DNA of 8,232 bases from CALAEC01 sp050692915 (lineage in GTDB: Bacteria > Actinomycetota > UBA4738 > CALAEC01): positions 1 to 8,232 of the forward strand of contig JBOGVU010000103.1 in assembly GCA_050692915.1 (NCBI GenBank), in the 5' to 3' direction. The notes under the pieces were generated by a model. That model was not told the origin of the DNA, did not search any database, and saw only the letters and a list, made by a program, of their open reading frames with translations. This document shows positions 1-5,647 of this stretch, piece by piece. Position numbers and translations under genes: made by a program. Positions within the stretch are counted from its first letter, which is position 1; every line of letters starts with the position of its first letter.

Positions 1-232
1 AGTCGATGGTGGCCTCGGAGAGGAGCGGAGCGCTGTCCTTGTCGATTACCACGCGAACCCCGTAATGCTCCTCCGTGTGGTCCTGATCGGAGACGCTGTC
101 GGTGGGGAGCATGGAGTACTGGAACCCGCAGCAGCCTCCGGGCTGCGCGGCCACGCGGAGGGAAACCTCCGGCTTGCCCTCCTGTTGGAGTAGTTCCTTC
201 ACCTTTGCTGCGGCGGTCTCGGTCAGCTGCAT
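1..232 (-). CDS. A-type iron-sulfur carrier (IscA/HesB/ErpA family), C-terminal end cut by window
   Basis: Translation from ATG at 232 gives 77 residues beginning MQLTETAAAKVKELLQQEG and running off the left edge. The family is normally about 105-115 residues, so roughly a third is missing. The motif QPGGCCGFQYSM matches the first conserved cysteine region of A-type carriers, which bind Fe-S clusters or iron and pass clusters to apoproteins in the cytosol. The C-terminal C-x-C pair would lie outside the window and cannot be checked. The segment ending SEATID is also typical of the family. An unusual detail is Cys-Cys where most homologues have Cys-Ser or Cys-Ala. The start is supported by a Shine-Dalgarno-like GAGGAG seven bases upstream and a perfect TATAAT box behind it. 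The family call is secure. Which subgroup (IscA, ErpA or HesB) is not resolved. Confidence 0.9.
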   Translation of the reverse strand, partial: MQLTETAAAKVKELLQQEGKPEVSLRVAAQPGGCCGFQYSMLPTDSVSDQDHTEEHYGVRVVIDKDSAPLLSEATID

Positions 233-248
233 GATCGCTCCTCGCGTC

Positions 249-261
249 AGGACCGATTATA
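249..261 (-). promoter_or_regulatory. Probable -10 box and start site region of the Fe-S carrier gene
   Basis: On the minus strand the hexamer TATAAT occupies 261 down to 256. Transcription would start near 249-250, giving a 5' leader of about 17 bases that carries the GAGGAG ribosome site before ATG 232. No good -35 hexamer is seen 16-18 bases further upstream; the bases there are G/C-rich (GCGGGC). A TTGCCG lies only 10 bases from the -10, which is too close. The promoter is therefore inferred mainly from the perfect -10 match and its position. Confidence 0.5.
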
Positions 262-617
262 GGGGAAGGTGCGGCAAAGCCCGCCTGTGCGGAGGAGGAG
301 CCGCTCTCGCCTACAGGCCGTCAGCTTAACCTTGTGCGGTTCGGCCGCCCGGCGCCCAGTCAGGAGTGGGATTGGTGGAACTCCTTGTGATCAGAGAATA
401 CGCGGACGCGGTTCGGCGAGACGGCTCCGGGACGCCTCCTGAACCGAACCTGGTCAGATAGTCCTGAGCGGGAGGCCACCTCAAATTAGGACACTACCCG
501 GCGTTTCGGGGTCCCTTATTTCCAAAATGTGTCTGGCTCAGGTGATCGGACACGACCTTAGAGGACCTCATACCAGCTGTGAGCAGCGGATATGCCTGAG
601 GTGACCCGGAAATGCAG
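262..617. other. Non-coding stretch with a possible orphan IS end
   Basis: No convincing gene is seen here on either strand; the short open frames lack family signal and ribosome sites. At 482-494 the + strand reads CAAATTAGGACAC, which matches the right end of the complete IS further along (CAAATTAGACAC at 2014-2025) except for one extra G. About 35 bases later, TGTGTCT at 529-535 matches the first seven bases of the 36-bp core of that element's left end (724-730). These may be leftover ends of related elements, but they are short. A 7-bp inverted repeat GGTTCGG/CCGAACC (410-416 and 444-450) with a 27-base loop is probably chance. Confidence 0.3.
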
Positions 618-662
618 GACTCATAACCCAGAGGTCGCTGGTTCAAATCCAGCCCGCGCAAC
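618..662 (+). pseudogene. Orphan 3' half of an initiator-type tRNA-Met (CAT anticodon)
   Basis: The segment contains an anticodon loop CTCATAA (CAT at 622-624), a variable region AGAGGTC, a perfect T-arm (GCTGG / TTCAAAT / CCAGC at 637-653), a 3' acceptor strand CCGCGCA (654-660) and then AC. This is the arrangement of the 3' half of bacterial initiator tRNA. The 5' half is missing. The anticodon stem should begin CTGGG but the sequence has GCAGGA, no D-arm is found, and no TGCGCGG or CGCGCGG acceptor strand occurs upstream. A 3' half without a 5' half is what is left when an integrating element carries the end of a tRNA gene as its attachment site, or when a tRNA gene has been cut by deletion. 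The intact gene would lie outside this window. A terminator follows directly. Confidence 0.65.
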
Positions 663-689
663 GAGAGAAACCGCAGGTAGAAGGCCTAA

Positions 690-724
690 AGGCGGTTCCG
701 GAAACCCGGGAGCCGCCTCCTTTT
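690..724 (+). terminator. Rho-independent terminator behind the tRNA 3' half
   Basis: A hairpin runs from 690 to 718. The arms AGGCGGTTCC and GGGAGCCGCCT pair over ten positions including one G-U, with a short loop around GGAAACCC. The bases CC and then TTTT follow at 719-724. Its place 28 bases after the tRNA fragment suggests it is the original tRNA terminator. The last T residues overlap the first bases of the insertion sequence, so the element entered right at the T-tract. Confidence 0.7.
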
Positions 725-759
725 GTGTCTAATTTGGCGAGCGCCCCATCGAGTGGGTC
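723..759 (+). repeat. Left terminal inverted repeat of the IS
   Basis: Begins TTGTGTCTAATTTGGCGAGC and ends CATCGAGTGGGTC. It pairs with 1992-2028 with 34 of 37 positions identical. Mismatches fall only at positions 16, 17 and 22 of the repeat. Confidence 0.9.
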
Positions 760-838
760 CGAGAAGTCGGTGAAATCCCTGGTCAGGGGCCATTTCCGTG
801 GTAGCTATCCGGTAAACGACCGGATAGGGGGCCTCCGG

Positions 839-1025
839 ATGACAAAACGAACGGCGCGTCCGCTGCCCGAGGTGCGGGAGCCTCGAGACCAAGCGCAAGG
901 GGAAGACGCAGGGTGCGCCGGTCTCGCTGGCCGGGCCCCTTCGGCCCCTCCAGCGGTTCTTCTGCAAGGCGTGCGAGCGTAGCTTCACGCTCGGGCGCCA
1001 GCGAGCCCGGTCCGGCGCCCAGTTC
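839..1025 (+). pseudogene. N-terminal zinc-ribbon part of the IS transposase, out of frame
   Basis: A reading frame different from the main transposase frame encodes CPRCGS at 864-881 and FFCKACERSFTLG at 957-995. This is a four-cysteine zinc ribbon of the kind found at the N-terminus of several IS transposases for DNA binding. It runs to GAQF at about 1025. The main frame then continues as RDDVVEEAVRLYVQG, one base back. The likely original start, ATG 839 (MTKRTARP), is in the main frame, so the zinc ribbon lies between two compensating shifts: one near 860-864 and a -1 shift at 1025. No slippery heptamer of the usual A or T type is seen at either point. Either the gene has decayed or the sequence contains errors; programmed frameshifting is less likely. 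Confidence 0.6.
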
Positions 1026-1048
1026 GCGACGACGTCGTCGAGGAGGCC

Positions 1049-1975
1049 GTGCGCCTCTACGTGCAGGGCCTGCCCTCCTACCGCGTCCTCTCCGTACTCC
1101 TCGAGCAGCGCCTCGGCCGTCCGGTCGGAAGGTTCACGCTGAACCGGTGGGTGGACCGGCTCGGAGGACGAGCCAAGACCCCGCTCGAGGTCTCCGCCGA
1201 GCTCAGGCCACCGGGGTGGAGCGGGTTCCTCGGCGTCGATGGCAAGGCGATCTACATCGCGGGAGAGGAAGCCGCGTTGGTGGTGGCGGTGGACCAGGGC
1301 ACCCACGACGTGGTGCATGCCGTGGTCGCCGACGTCGAGGGCGAGGACGCGTTCCAGCGCCTGGTCCGCGAAGCGGTCACCGGCGCCAGCTACCCCCTGA
1401 AGGGCCTGGTCAGCGACGCCGCGGCTCCGTTCCTGGCGGCCCACGCGAACTACTTCGCCCGGGTCCCCCTCCAGCTCTGCAGGATCCACGCCTCGCGCCG
1501 GCTCGACTTCGTGATCCCCAAGGCCAAGCGCTCGCCGGACGCCGCGGTCAGGGCCGAGCTGAAGGACCAGGTCCGGGCCGTGCTGTTCGCTCCCACCGAG
1601 GAGGAGGCACGTCGGCTGTTCGGGGCCCTCCTCCGTGATCGAGATCGCTACGAGAATCTCGGCCGCACCGACACCCTCGGGCCGATGGAGCGGAACTTCG
1701 GCCTCTACATGACCCACCACCGGGTCGAGGGCATGCTGGCGGACGCCAACATCACCGAGAACGTCATCAAGCAGCTCGGCAAGAAGCCCCGCCTGATGGA
1801 GGGCTTCGCTTCGTTGGAGTCGGCGGAGCGCTACGTGCGGCTGCTCGTCGGCTGCTACCGGTTCAAGCAGTTCACGGACTCATACCGGAAGGGCCACAAC
1901 GGACGGGCTCCCCTCGAACTCGCGGGAGCAGATCTCGAAGGCCAGGACTGGCTGTCGTTCCTACTCCGGCGGTAG
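1049..1975 (+). CDS. DDE transposase (IS256/MULE-like fold), lacking its in-frame zinc ribbon
   Basis: This frame gives 308 residues from GTG 1049 to TAG 1975, and it is open upstream to about 1025. The N-terminal 40 residues look like a helix-turn-helix (AVRLYVQGLPSYRVLSVLL, then TLNRWVDRL). Candidate catalytic residues are Asp64 in FLGVDGKAIY, Asp123 in LVSDAAAPF and Glu237 in NITENVIKQL. LCRIH at 143-147 fits the C-x(2)-H signature that lies between the second Asp and the Glu in IS256- and MULE-type enzymes. The C-terminus ends PLELAGADLEGQDWLSFLLRR. The enzyme would cut and join the element's ends. The normal protein should begin near 839 and include the zinc ribbon, so this product is probably truncated and inactive unless the frameshifts are sequence errors. 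A 344-residue frame on the opposite strand (686-1720) is a shadow. Confidence 0.75.
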   Translation: MRLYVQGLPSYRVLSVLLEQRLGRPVGRFTLNRWVDRLGGRAKTPLEVSAELRPPGWSGFLGVDGKAIYIAGEEAALVVAVDQGTHDVVHAVVADVEGEDAFQRLVREAVTGASYPLKGLVSDAAAPFLAAHANYFARVPLQLCRIHASRRLDFVIPKAKRSPDAAVRAELKDQVRAVLFAPTEEEARRLFGALLRDRDRYENLGRTDTLGPMERNFGLYMTHHRVEGMLADANITENVIKQLGKKPRLMEGFASLESAERYVRLLVGCYRFKQFTDSYRKGHNGRAPLELAGADLEGQDWLSFLLRR

Positions 1976-1991
1976 CCTCCGGTGTTGGTCA

Positions 1992-2028
1992 GACCCACTC
2001 GATGGGACGCTGCCCAAATTAGACACAA
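1992..2028 (-). repeat. Right terminal inverted repeat of the IS
   Basis: Inverse partner of 723-759. On the + strand it reads GACCCACTCGATGGG and so on to AAATTAGACACAA. It lies 16 bases after the transposase stop, which is normal spacing for an IS. Confidence 0.9.
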
Positions 2029-2215
2029 GAATTCCCCGTACTCGGGAATACGGTCTGGGGCGGGGAACTCGGCCACTACGGCCGGGGGTCGACCGGATCA
2101 GGCTACGATGCCAAGCGCACCACCCCTTCCATGCCCTCTCGTCGAAGTCTTCGAACGACCCCCCGGACCCCGAGCCTCATTGGGCGAACCCGAGCGCCTG
2201 TGACCGCGGCCACCA
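2029..2215. other. Non-coding gap right of the IS
   Basis: No gene is seen. Two small inverted repeats occur: ATTCCC/GGGAAT (2031-2036 and 2044-2049), directly beside the IS end, and TCGAAG-T-CTTCGA near 2142-2154. Neither is followed by a T-tract on either strand. Their role is unknown. Confidence 0.4.
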
Positions 2216-2344
2216 CTATGAGCCGTTCTCCAGGAGTTCCTTCAGCTTGTCCAAGTTGGCACCGACCGCGGACCTCAGCCTCGAAGTAGCGAGACCGCCC
2301 ACCAGCTTGAGTACTCCCGACGGTTGCAACTCCACCACGTGGAC
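2216..2344 (-). pseudogene. C-terminal remnant resembling an SRPBCC/polyketide-cyclase-type protein
   Basis: The minus-strand frame reads VHVVELQPSGVLKLVGG followed by LATSRLRSAVGANLDKLKELLENGS and a TAG stop at 2218-2216. The pattern of V-x-L-x-P-x-G-hhK/R, then a short hydrophobic stretch, then an amphipathic helix ending LxxLKxLLE, is the usual C-terminus of SRPBCC (START-like) proteins, where the last helix closes over a hydrophobic ligand cavity. Only about 42 residues remain. The rest of the domain is absent upstream, because the sequence passes directly into the VOC fragment in a different frame near 2345-2353. It is called from pattern memory, and another small alpha/beta family is possible. 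Confidence 0.45.
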
Positions 2345-2502
2345 CGCCCGGAGTGTTCAGGAGGAGGTCGGAGGTCGCCCCGAGAGAGGATCGCGAAGCC
2401 GGCTCCGGGGTAGAACTCAACATCGAAGCCGAGGTTCTGCGTGTAGAAGGCGATCGCAGCGTCGACCTCATCGACGAAGTAGCGCACGCTCACCGTAGAC
2501 AC
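2345..2502 (-). pseudogene. Frameshifted 5' remnant of a glyoxalase/bleomycin-resistance (VOC) family gene
   Basis: The start GTG at 2502 has a strong ribosome site GGGAGGAG behind it. The frame reads VSTVSVRYFVDEVDAAIAF, then YTQNLGFDVEFYPGAGFAILSRGDLR. This is the first beta-alpha-beta-beta half of a VOC domain, where Y/F-x-V-D-D-V-x-x-A-I-x-F-Y is highly typical. After GDLR the family would normally read LLLNTPGGP. That peptide is present, but one frame away, so an extra base has entered near 2365-2372. The second half of the domain with the remaining metal ligands is gone, replaced by the SRPBCC-like tail. The gene is clearly dead, but its ribosome site is well preserved, so decay may be recent. 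Confidence 0.7.
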
Positions 2503-2654
2503 GTCGCTCCTCCCCTCTTCTCTGCTGGGGCCTAGTTCGAACGTAGGTCGTCGCCTGGCGAGTTTTAGCAAGCGTAGGTCTGGCTGGTCGTCGGTAAGGA
2601 GATCCGTTTGCGATCGGTTGCTCAAGTTCGCCGCGCGTGCCAAAGGCGTTCTCT

Positions 2655-2682
2655 CCTGAGAATGTTGAGAAAACAGGTGGCC
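2655..2682 (+). repeat. Direct repeat copy 1, probable orphan IS481 end
   Basis: GAGAATGTTGAGAAAACAGG followed by TGGCC is repeated at 5968-5992 with one mismatch over 25 bases, in the same orientation. Counting three further bases to the left gives 26 of 28 matches. The second copy sits just ahead of an IS481 transposase remnant, so this copy may be a solo end of another copy of that element. No transposase homology is seen beside this copy. Confidence 0.6.
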
Positions 2683-2687
2683 GGCTT

Positions 2688-2894
2688 ATGCAGGACCGTC
2701 CCTGTCCTCCCGTGTCTCAGGATGCGGGGGACGTTAAGGAGAGTCCATCTCCAAGGCCGTCGGCAACATGCGAGTTGCGCGATGGCCAAATCCTACCCAT
2801 CGCACTTATCTCTGGCGGAGCTGCAGGTATCGGCGTGTTCGTGGTTGTGCCGGTCGTGATGTGGCGGCTGTTGGAACCTGAACTGGCCCCTTGA
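2688..2894 (+). CDS. Possible small membrane protein (weak)
   Basis: The frame from ATG 2688 gives 68 residues. The first 35 or so are polar and proline-rich, followed by one hydrophobic segment LPIALISGGAAGIGVFVVV continuing PVVMWRLL, long enough for a single transmembrane helix. The C-terminus is EPELAP. There is no clear ribosome site before the ATG, no recognised family, and the strand is opposite to the surrounding genes. The hydrophobic run could be chance in G/C-rich sequence. It is listed because nothing else explains this stretch. A longer GTG start at 2637 would run through the 25-bp repeat, which makes that start unlikely. Confidence 0.22.
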   Translation: MQDRPCPPVSQDAGDVKESPSPRPSATCELRDGQILPIALISGGAAGIGVFVVVPVVMWRLLEPELAP

Positions 2895-2948
2895 ACGAAC
2901 GTCCCGGTCTCTTCTCCGTGTACGAGCGCCCGGATCACTAGGGCGGTT

Positions 2949-2976
2949 GGAGGCTCAGCCACCATCCTGCGCCTCC
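2949..2976 (-). terminator. Weak hairpin after the SBBP gene
   Basis: GGAGGC (2949-2954) pairs with GCCTCC (2971-2976) across a 16-base loop, starting about 12 bases beyond the TAG stop of the SBBP gene. No T-tract follows on the minus strand. It may be a G/C-rich terminator without a U-run, but the stem is short. Confidence 0.25.
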
Positions 2977-2987
2977 TAAAGTAGCGG

Positions 2988-5579
2988 CTAGGGGATGGTT
3001 CGCTTCTTCTCACACCCCCGAGCCCTGTCCCTCCCGGGCCCCCCCACGCAGGTGTCCCTGTTCGGGCCGCCGTTCAGCTTGTCGTTCCCACCGGCTCCCT
3101 TGAGTGTGTCTCTCCCGGTCTCGCCGTTCACTTTGTCCTTGCCGGCGCCACCGCTGACCTTGTCGTTGCCGCTGCCCCCGCACAGCAGATCCTTGCCCCC
3201 GAGGGCTTTCACCGTGTCGTTGCCCCCAAGTGCCGCGATCACGTCCACCCCATTGGTGCCGGACAGTGCGTCAGCCCCCGCCGTACCCACCACCGTGGCC
3301 ACGGTCCCCTTGCAGGTGGCCTGGGGGGAAGGCGAGGGAGGGACCACATGCGCGACTGTGGCCACGAAGGCGTCAGTGCCTCCGTTGTAGGAGGTATCGG
3401 GCCCAGTCACGGTGCCGAACCCGTCCCCGTCGGGGAACGAGGTTTGGTCGGAGTCGGTGTAGCCGGTCAGGTACGCTGTCCCGGCGCCGTCCACGGCGAT
3501 GCCCTGGCCAATGTCGATACCCGAGCCGCCGATGTATCCAGCGTAGCCCAGAGAAGTCCCCGGGGAGGCCACCTTGGCCACGAAGGCGTCGGCGGCACCA
3601 CCGTTGTAGGAGGTGTCCGGCCCCGTCACCGTGCCGAACCCGTCCCCGTCTGGGAAGGAGGCCTCCGTGGATTCGGTGTCCCCGACCAGGTACGCCGCCC
3701 CGGTCCCATCCACGGCGACGTCCTGACCTGCGTCGTACCCGGAGCCCCCGATGAACCCCGCAAAGGCTAGCGACGTTCCCGAAGAGGCCACTTCAGCCAC
3801 GAAGGCGTCTCCGAGGCCGCCGTTGTACGACTGGTCCGGCCCCGGCAGCGTGCCGAACCCGTCCCCGTCCGGGAAGGAGGTCTGCGTGGAGTCAGTGGAG
3901 CCCGTCAGGTACGCGGCCCCCGCACCGTCCACAGCGATGCCGAAGCCGACGTCCCCGTCGCCCGAGCCCCCGACGTACCCCGCGTAGTCCAGCGAGGCCC
4001 CCGACGAAGCCACCTTGGCCACGAAAGCGTCGGCGGCACCGCCGTTGTAGGACGTGTCTGGGCCCATCACCGTGCCGAACCCGTCCCCATCGGGAAACGT
4101 GATCTGAGTGGAACCGGTCGTCCCGGTGATGTAGGCGGCCCCGGCGCCGCCCACGGCGATGCCCGAGCCCGACTCGCCACCGAAGCCCCCGACGTACCCC
4201 GCGTAGTCCAGGGAGGCGCCCGAGGGAGCCACCTTGGCCACGAACGCATCCCCACTGCCGTTGTAGGAGGTGTCCGGGCCCGTCAGCGATCCAAATCCGT
4301 CCCCGTCGGGGAACGTGGCCTCGCTGGATTCGGTGGTCCCCGTCACGTACGCGGCCCCGGCGCCGTCCACGGCGATGCCCGATCCGAACTCGTTGGTTCC
4401 AGCTCCCCCGATGTAGCCCGCGTACTCCAGGGAGGTCCCCGTGGGAGCCACCTTGGCCACGAACCCGTCGAAGAACCCTCCGTTGAAGGACGTGTCGGGA
4501 CCGATGGCGTCGGGGAATGTCGTCTCGGTGGAGCCGGTGAGACCGGTCACATACGCCGCCCCGGCGCCGTCCACGGCGATGCTCTCGCCCGATTCGGCGC
4601 CCGAGCCCCCGATATATCCCGCGTAGATGAGTGAGGTCCCCGAGGGGGCGACCTTGGCCACGAAGGCGTCGTTGTTGCCGTTGTAGAACGTGTCCGGGCC
4701 CATCAACGTCCCGAACCCGTCCCCGTCGGGGAACGAGGCCTCGGTTGACTGAGTGGTTCCCGCCACGTAGACGGCCCCGGTCGAGTCGACCGCGATCTCA
4801 TCACCGTCGTCGGCACCGGACCCCCCGATGTACCCCGCCTTGATCAGCATGACCGGGTCGATCACCAGCGGACGGCTCTCGTCGTAGGGACCGACGTCGA
4901 AGCTGTACGCAAGCCCGTTCCCGACCGCGTATGAGCTGGGAACCTCAACCCGACGCTCACCAGTTCCCTGGTAGGTGAGGGGAACGTCTTCTAGGACGTT
5001 CCCTGCCGGGGCGGTGACCTCGAGTTGCCCTTTTGTATTCACAGCAAGCCTCGTGGCGCCCCGATAGGCCAGACGGATCTGCGAGGGGTCGGCACCCGGC
5101 CGGACCACGAATGAGTACTTCAGGCGACTGCCGGTCCCCGAGTAGAAGAGGTCGATCCCCGGCCACAGGTCTCGGTATGCCACTCGTGAATACGTGGGGA
5201 CGCCGGTTCTCCACTGCTCGGGCTCTCCCCTGAAGTAACTGATCACGGCGGGGGTCTTCTCGAGGCCCACCGGCTCGGTCGGGTGGGCTCCCACGAACCC
5301 AACTCCCAGGGCCCAGTGGCGGCCCGACGGATGGGAGAGCGAGAGGCGAAGGCCGCCTGAAGTGAAGAACATGGAGGCCTCCGGACCGTGAACGTAATAC
5401 TCGGCCCGGGAAGCCATCTCCCCGCGGTTCTCGATAAAGTACAGCGGCAGCCTCCTCAGCGTGGCCCAGACCTCATCGCGTCGCGCTGGTGACGAGGCCC
5501 ATTCCGCCACGAACGAGACGAGGGGAAGGAGCAGGAGTGACGAAATAAGGATCGCTACCCGGGGAACCCATCGAGTCAC
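2988..5579 (-). CDS. Secreted SBBP-repeat beta-propeller protein with DUF7948-like N-terminus and RTX-like C-terminus
   Basis: GTG 5579 gives 863 residues. It has AAGGGGG four bases upstream and puts a basic start (MTRWVPR) before the hydrophobic signal AILISSLLLLPLVSFVA, so it is preferred over TTG 5615. Residues about 25-235 resemble the DUF7948 module that precedes SBBP repeats: LPLYFIENRGE, a YYVHGPEASMFFTSGGLRLSL strand pair, and the DLWPGIDLFYSG region. Seven repeats of about 67-74 residues follow (about 246-745), each with AGYIGGSG, GxxIAVDxxGAAYxTG and DAFVAKVA. They probably form one seven-bladed propeller. Six repeats carry PDGDGFG, a D-x-D-G loop that could bind calcium; repeat 2 lacks it. 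From Cys756 to the end come glycine/aspartate repeats (GGNDTV, GGSGNDKVSGG, GGPGRDRARG), as in RTX/hemolysin calcium-binding tails. The ligand is unknown; an extracellular or surface role is inferred. Confidence 0.85.
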   Translation of the reverse strand: MTRWVPRVAILISSLLLLPLVSFVAEWASSPARRDEVWATLRRLPLYFIENRGEMASRAEYYVHGPEASMFFTSGGLRLSLSHPSGRHWALGVGFVGAHPTEPVGLEKTPAVISYFRGEPEQWRTGVPTYSRVAYRDLWPGIDLFYSGTGSRLKYSFVVRPGADPSQIRLAYRGATRLAVNTKGQLEVTAPAGNVLEDVPLTYQGTGERRVEVPSSYAVGNGLAYSFDVGPYDESRPLVIDPVMLIKAGYIGGSGADDGDEIAVDSTGAVYVAGTTQSTEASFPDGDGFGTLMGPDTFYNGNNDAFVAKVAPSGTSLIYAGYIGGSGAESGESIAVDGAGAAYVTGLTGSTETTFPDAIGPDTSFNGGFFDGFVAKVAPTGTSLEYAGYIGGAGTNEFGSGIAVDGAGAAYVTGTTESSEATFPDGDGFGSLTGPDTSYNGSGDAFVAKVAPSGASLDYAGYVGGFGGESGSGIAVGGAGAAYITGTTGSTQITFPDGDGFGTVMGPDTSYNGGAADAFVAKVASSGASLDYAGYVGGSGDGDVGFGIAVDGAGAAYLTGSTDSTQTSFPDGDGFGTLPGPDQSYNGGLGDAFVAEVASSGTSLAFAGFIGGSGYDAGQDVAVDGTGAAYLVGDTESTEASFPDGDGFGTVTGPDTSYNGGAADAFVAKVASPGTSLGYAGYIGGSGIDIGQGIAVDGAGTAYLTGYTDSDQTSFPDGDGFGTVTGPDTSYNGGTDAFVATVAHVVPPSPSPQATCKGTVATVVGTAGADALSGTNGVDVIAALGGNDTVKALGGKDLLCGGSGNDKVSGGAGKDKVNGETGRDTLKGAGGNDKLNGGPNRDTCVGGPGRDRARGCEKKRTIP
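3340..4850 (-). repeat. Seven tandem coding repeats of about 220 bp inside the SBBP gene
   Basis: The AGYIGG-equivalent codons start near 3531, 3750, 3972, 4191, 4410, 4611 and 4827 on the + strand. Spacings are 219, 222, 219, 219, 201 and 216 bp, all multiples of three. The motif CCGAACCCGTCCCCGTC recurs in most units. The short 201-bp unit (4410-4611) lacks 18 bp compared with its neighbours, the codons for the D-G-D-G loop. Such repeats can recombine with one another and change blade number. Confidence 0.85.
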
Positions 5580-5647
5580 AATGCCCCCTTCGTAAGGTGC
5601 CAACAGCGGCACCAAAGGGTACCAGGCGCGGGCGTCCGGCTGCCGAG

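Larger units (their letters stand above)
723..2028 (+). mobile_element. Insertion sequence, about 1306 bp, with imperfect 37-bp terminal inverted repeats
   Basis: Both ends are visible. The left end begins TTGTGTCTAATTTGG at 723 and the right end finishes with its inverse at 2028. Over 37 bp the two ends differ at three positions. One transposase gene lies between them on the + strand. The family is not assigned with certainty. The transposase has a zinc-ribbon N-terminus and a C-x(2)-H signature between the second Asp and the Glu, which places it near the IS256/MULE-like group of RNase H-fold transposases. No target-site duplication is visible: the eight bases on the left (GCCTCCTT) and on the right (GAATTCCC) differ. 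Loss of the duplication suggests an old insertion or a later rearrangement of one flank. Confidence 0.85.

Noticed and set aside
611..662. A complete functional tRNA-Met
   Set aside because: No matching 5' acceptor strand or D-arm occurs upstream and the anticodon stem 5' side does not pair properly.
913..1638. A 241-residue + strand open frame inside the transposase
   Set aside because: Very rich in Arg, Gly and Pro, typical of an out-of-frame reading of GC-rich coding sequence.
686..1720. A 344-residue open frame on the minus strand across the IS
   Set aside because: It is antisense to the transposase with its DDE motifs and crosses the IS left end. Its composition is that of a high-GC shadow frame and no family motif is seen.
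715..2036. Target-site duplication around the IS
   Set aside because: Flanking bases GCCTCCTT and GAATTCCC do not match at any offset tried by eye.
2995..3390. Open frames of 131-174 residues on the + strand opposite the SBBP repeats
   Set aside because: They mirror the repeated codons of the SBBP gene; the repeats in them are a by-product of the real gene on the other strand.
3340..4850. Regular repeats that might suggest a CRISPR or satellite array
   Set aside because: Spacing is about 220 bp, a multiple of three, and the units are coding blades with continuous translation.
5576..5615. TTG 5615 as start of the SBBP protein
   Set aside because: No ribosome site before it, and it adds 12 residues ahead of a normal signal peptide; GTG 5579 has AAGGGGG upstream.
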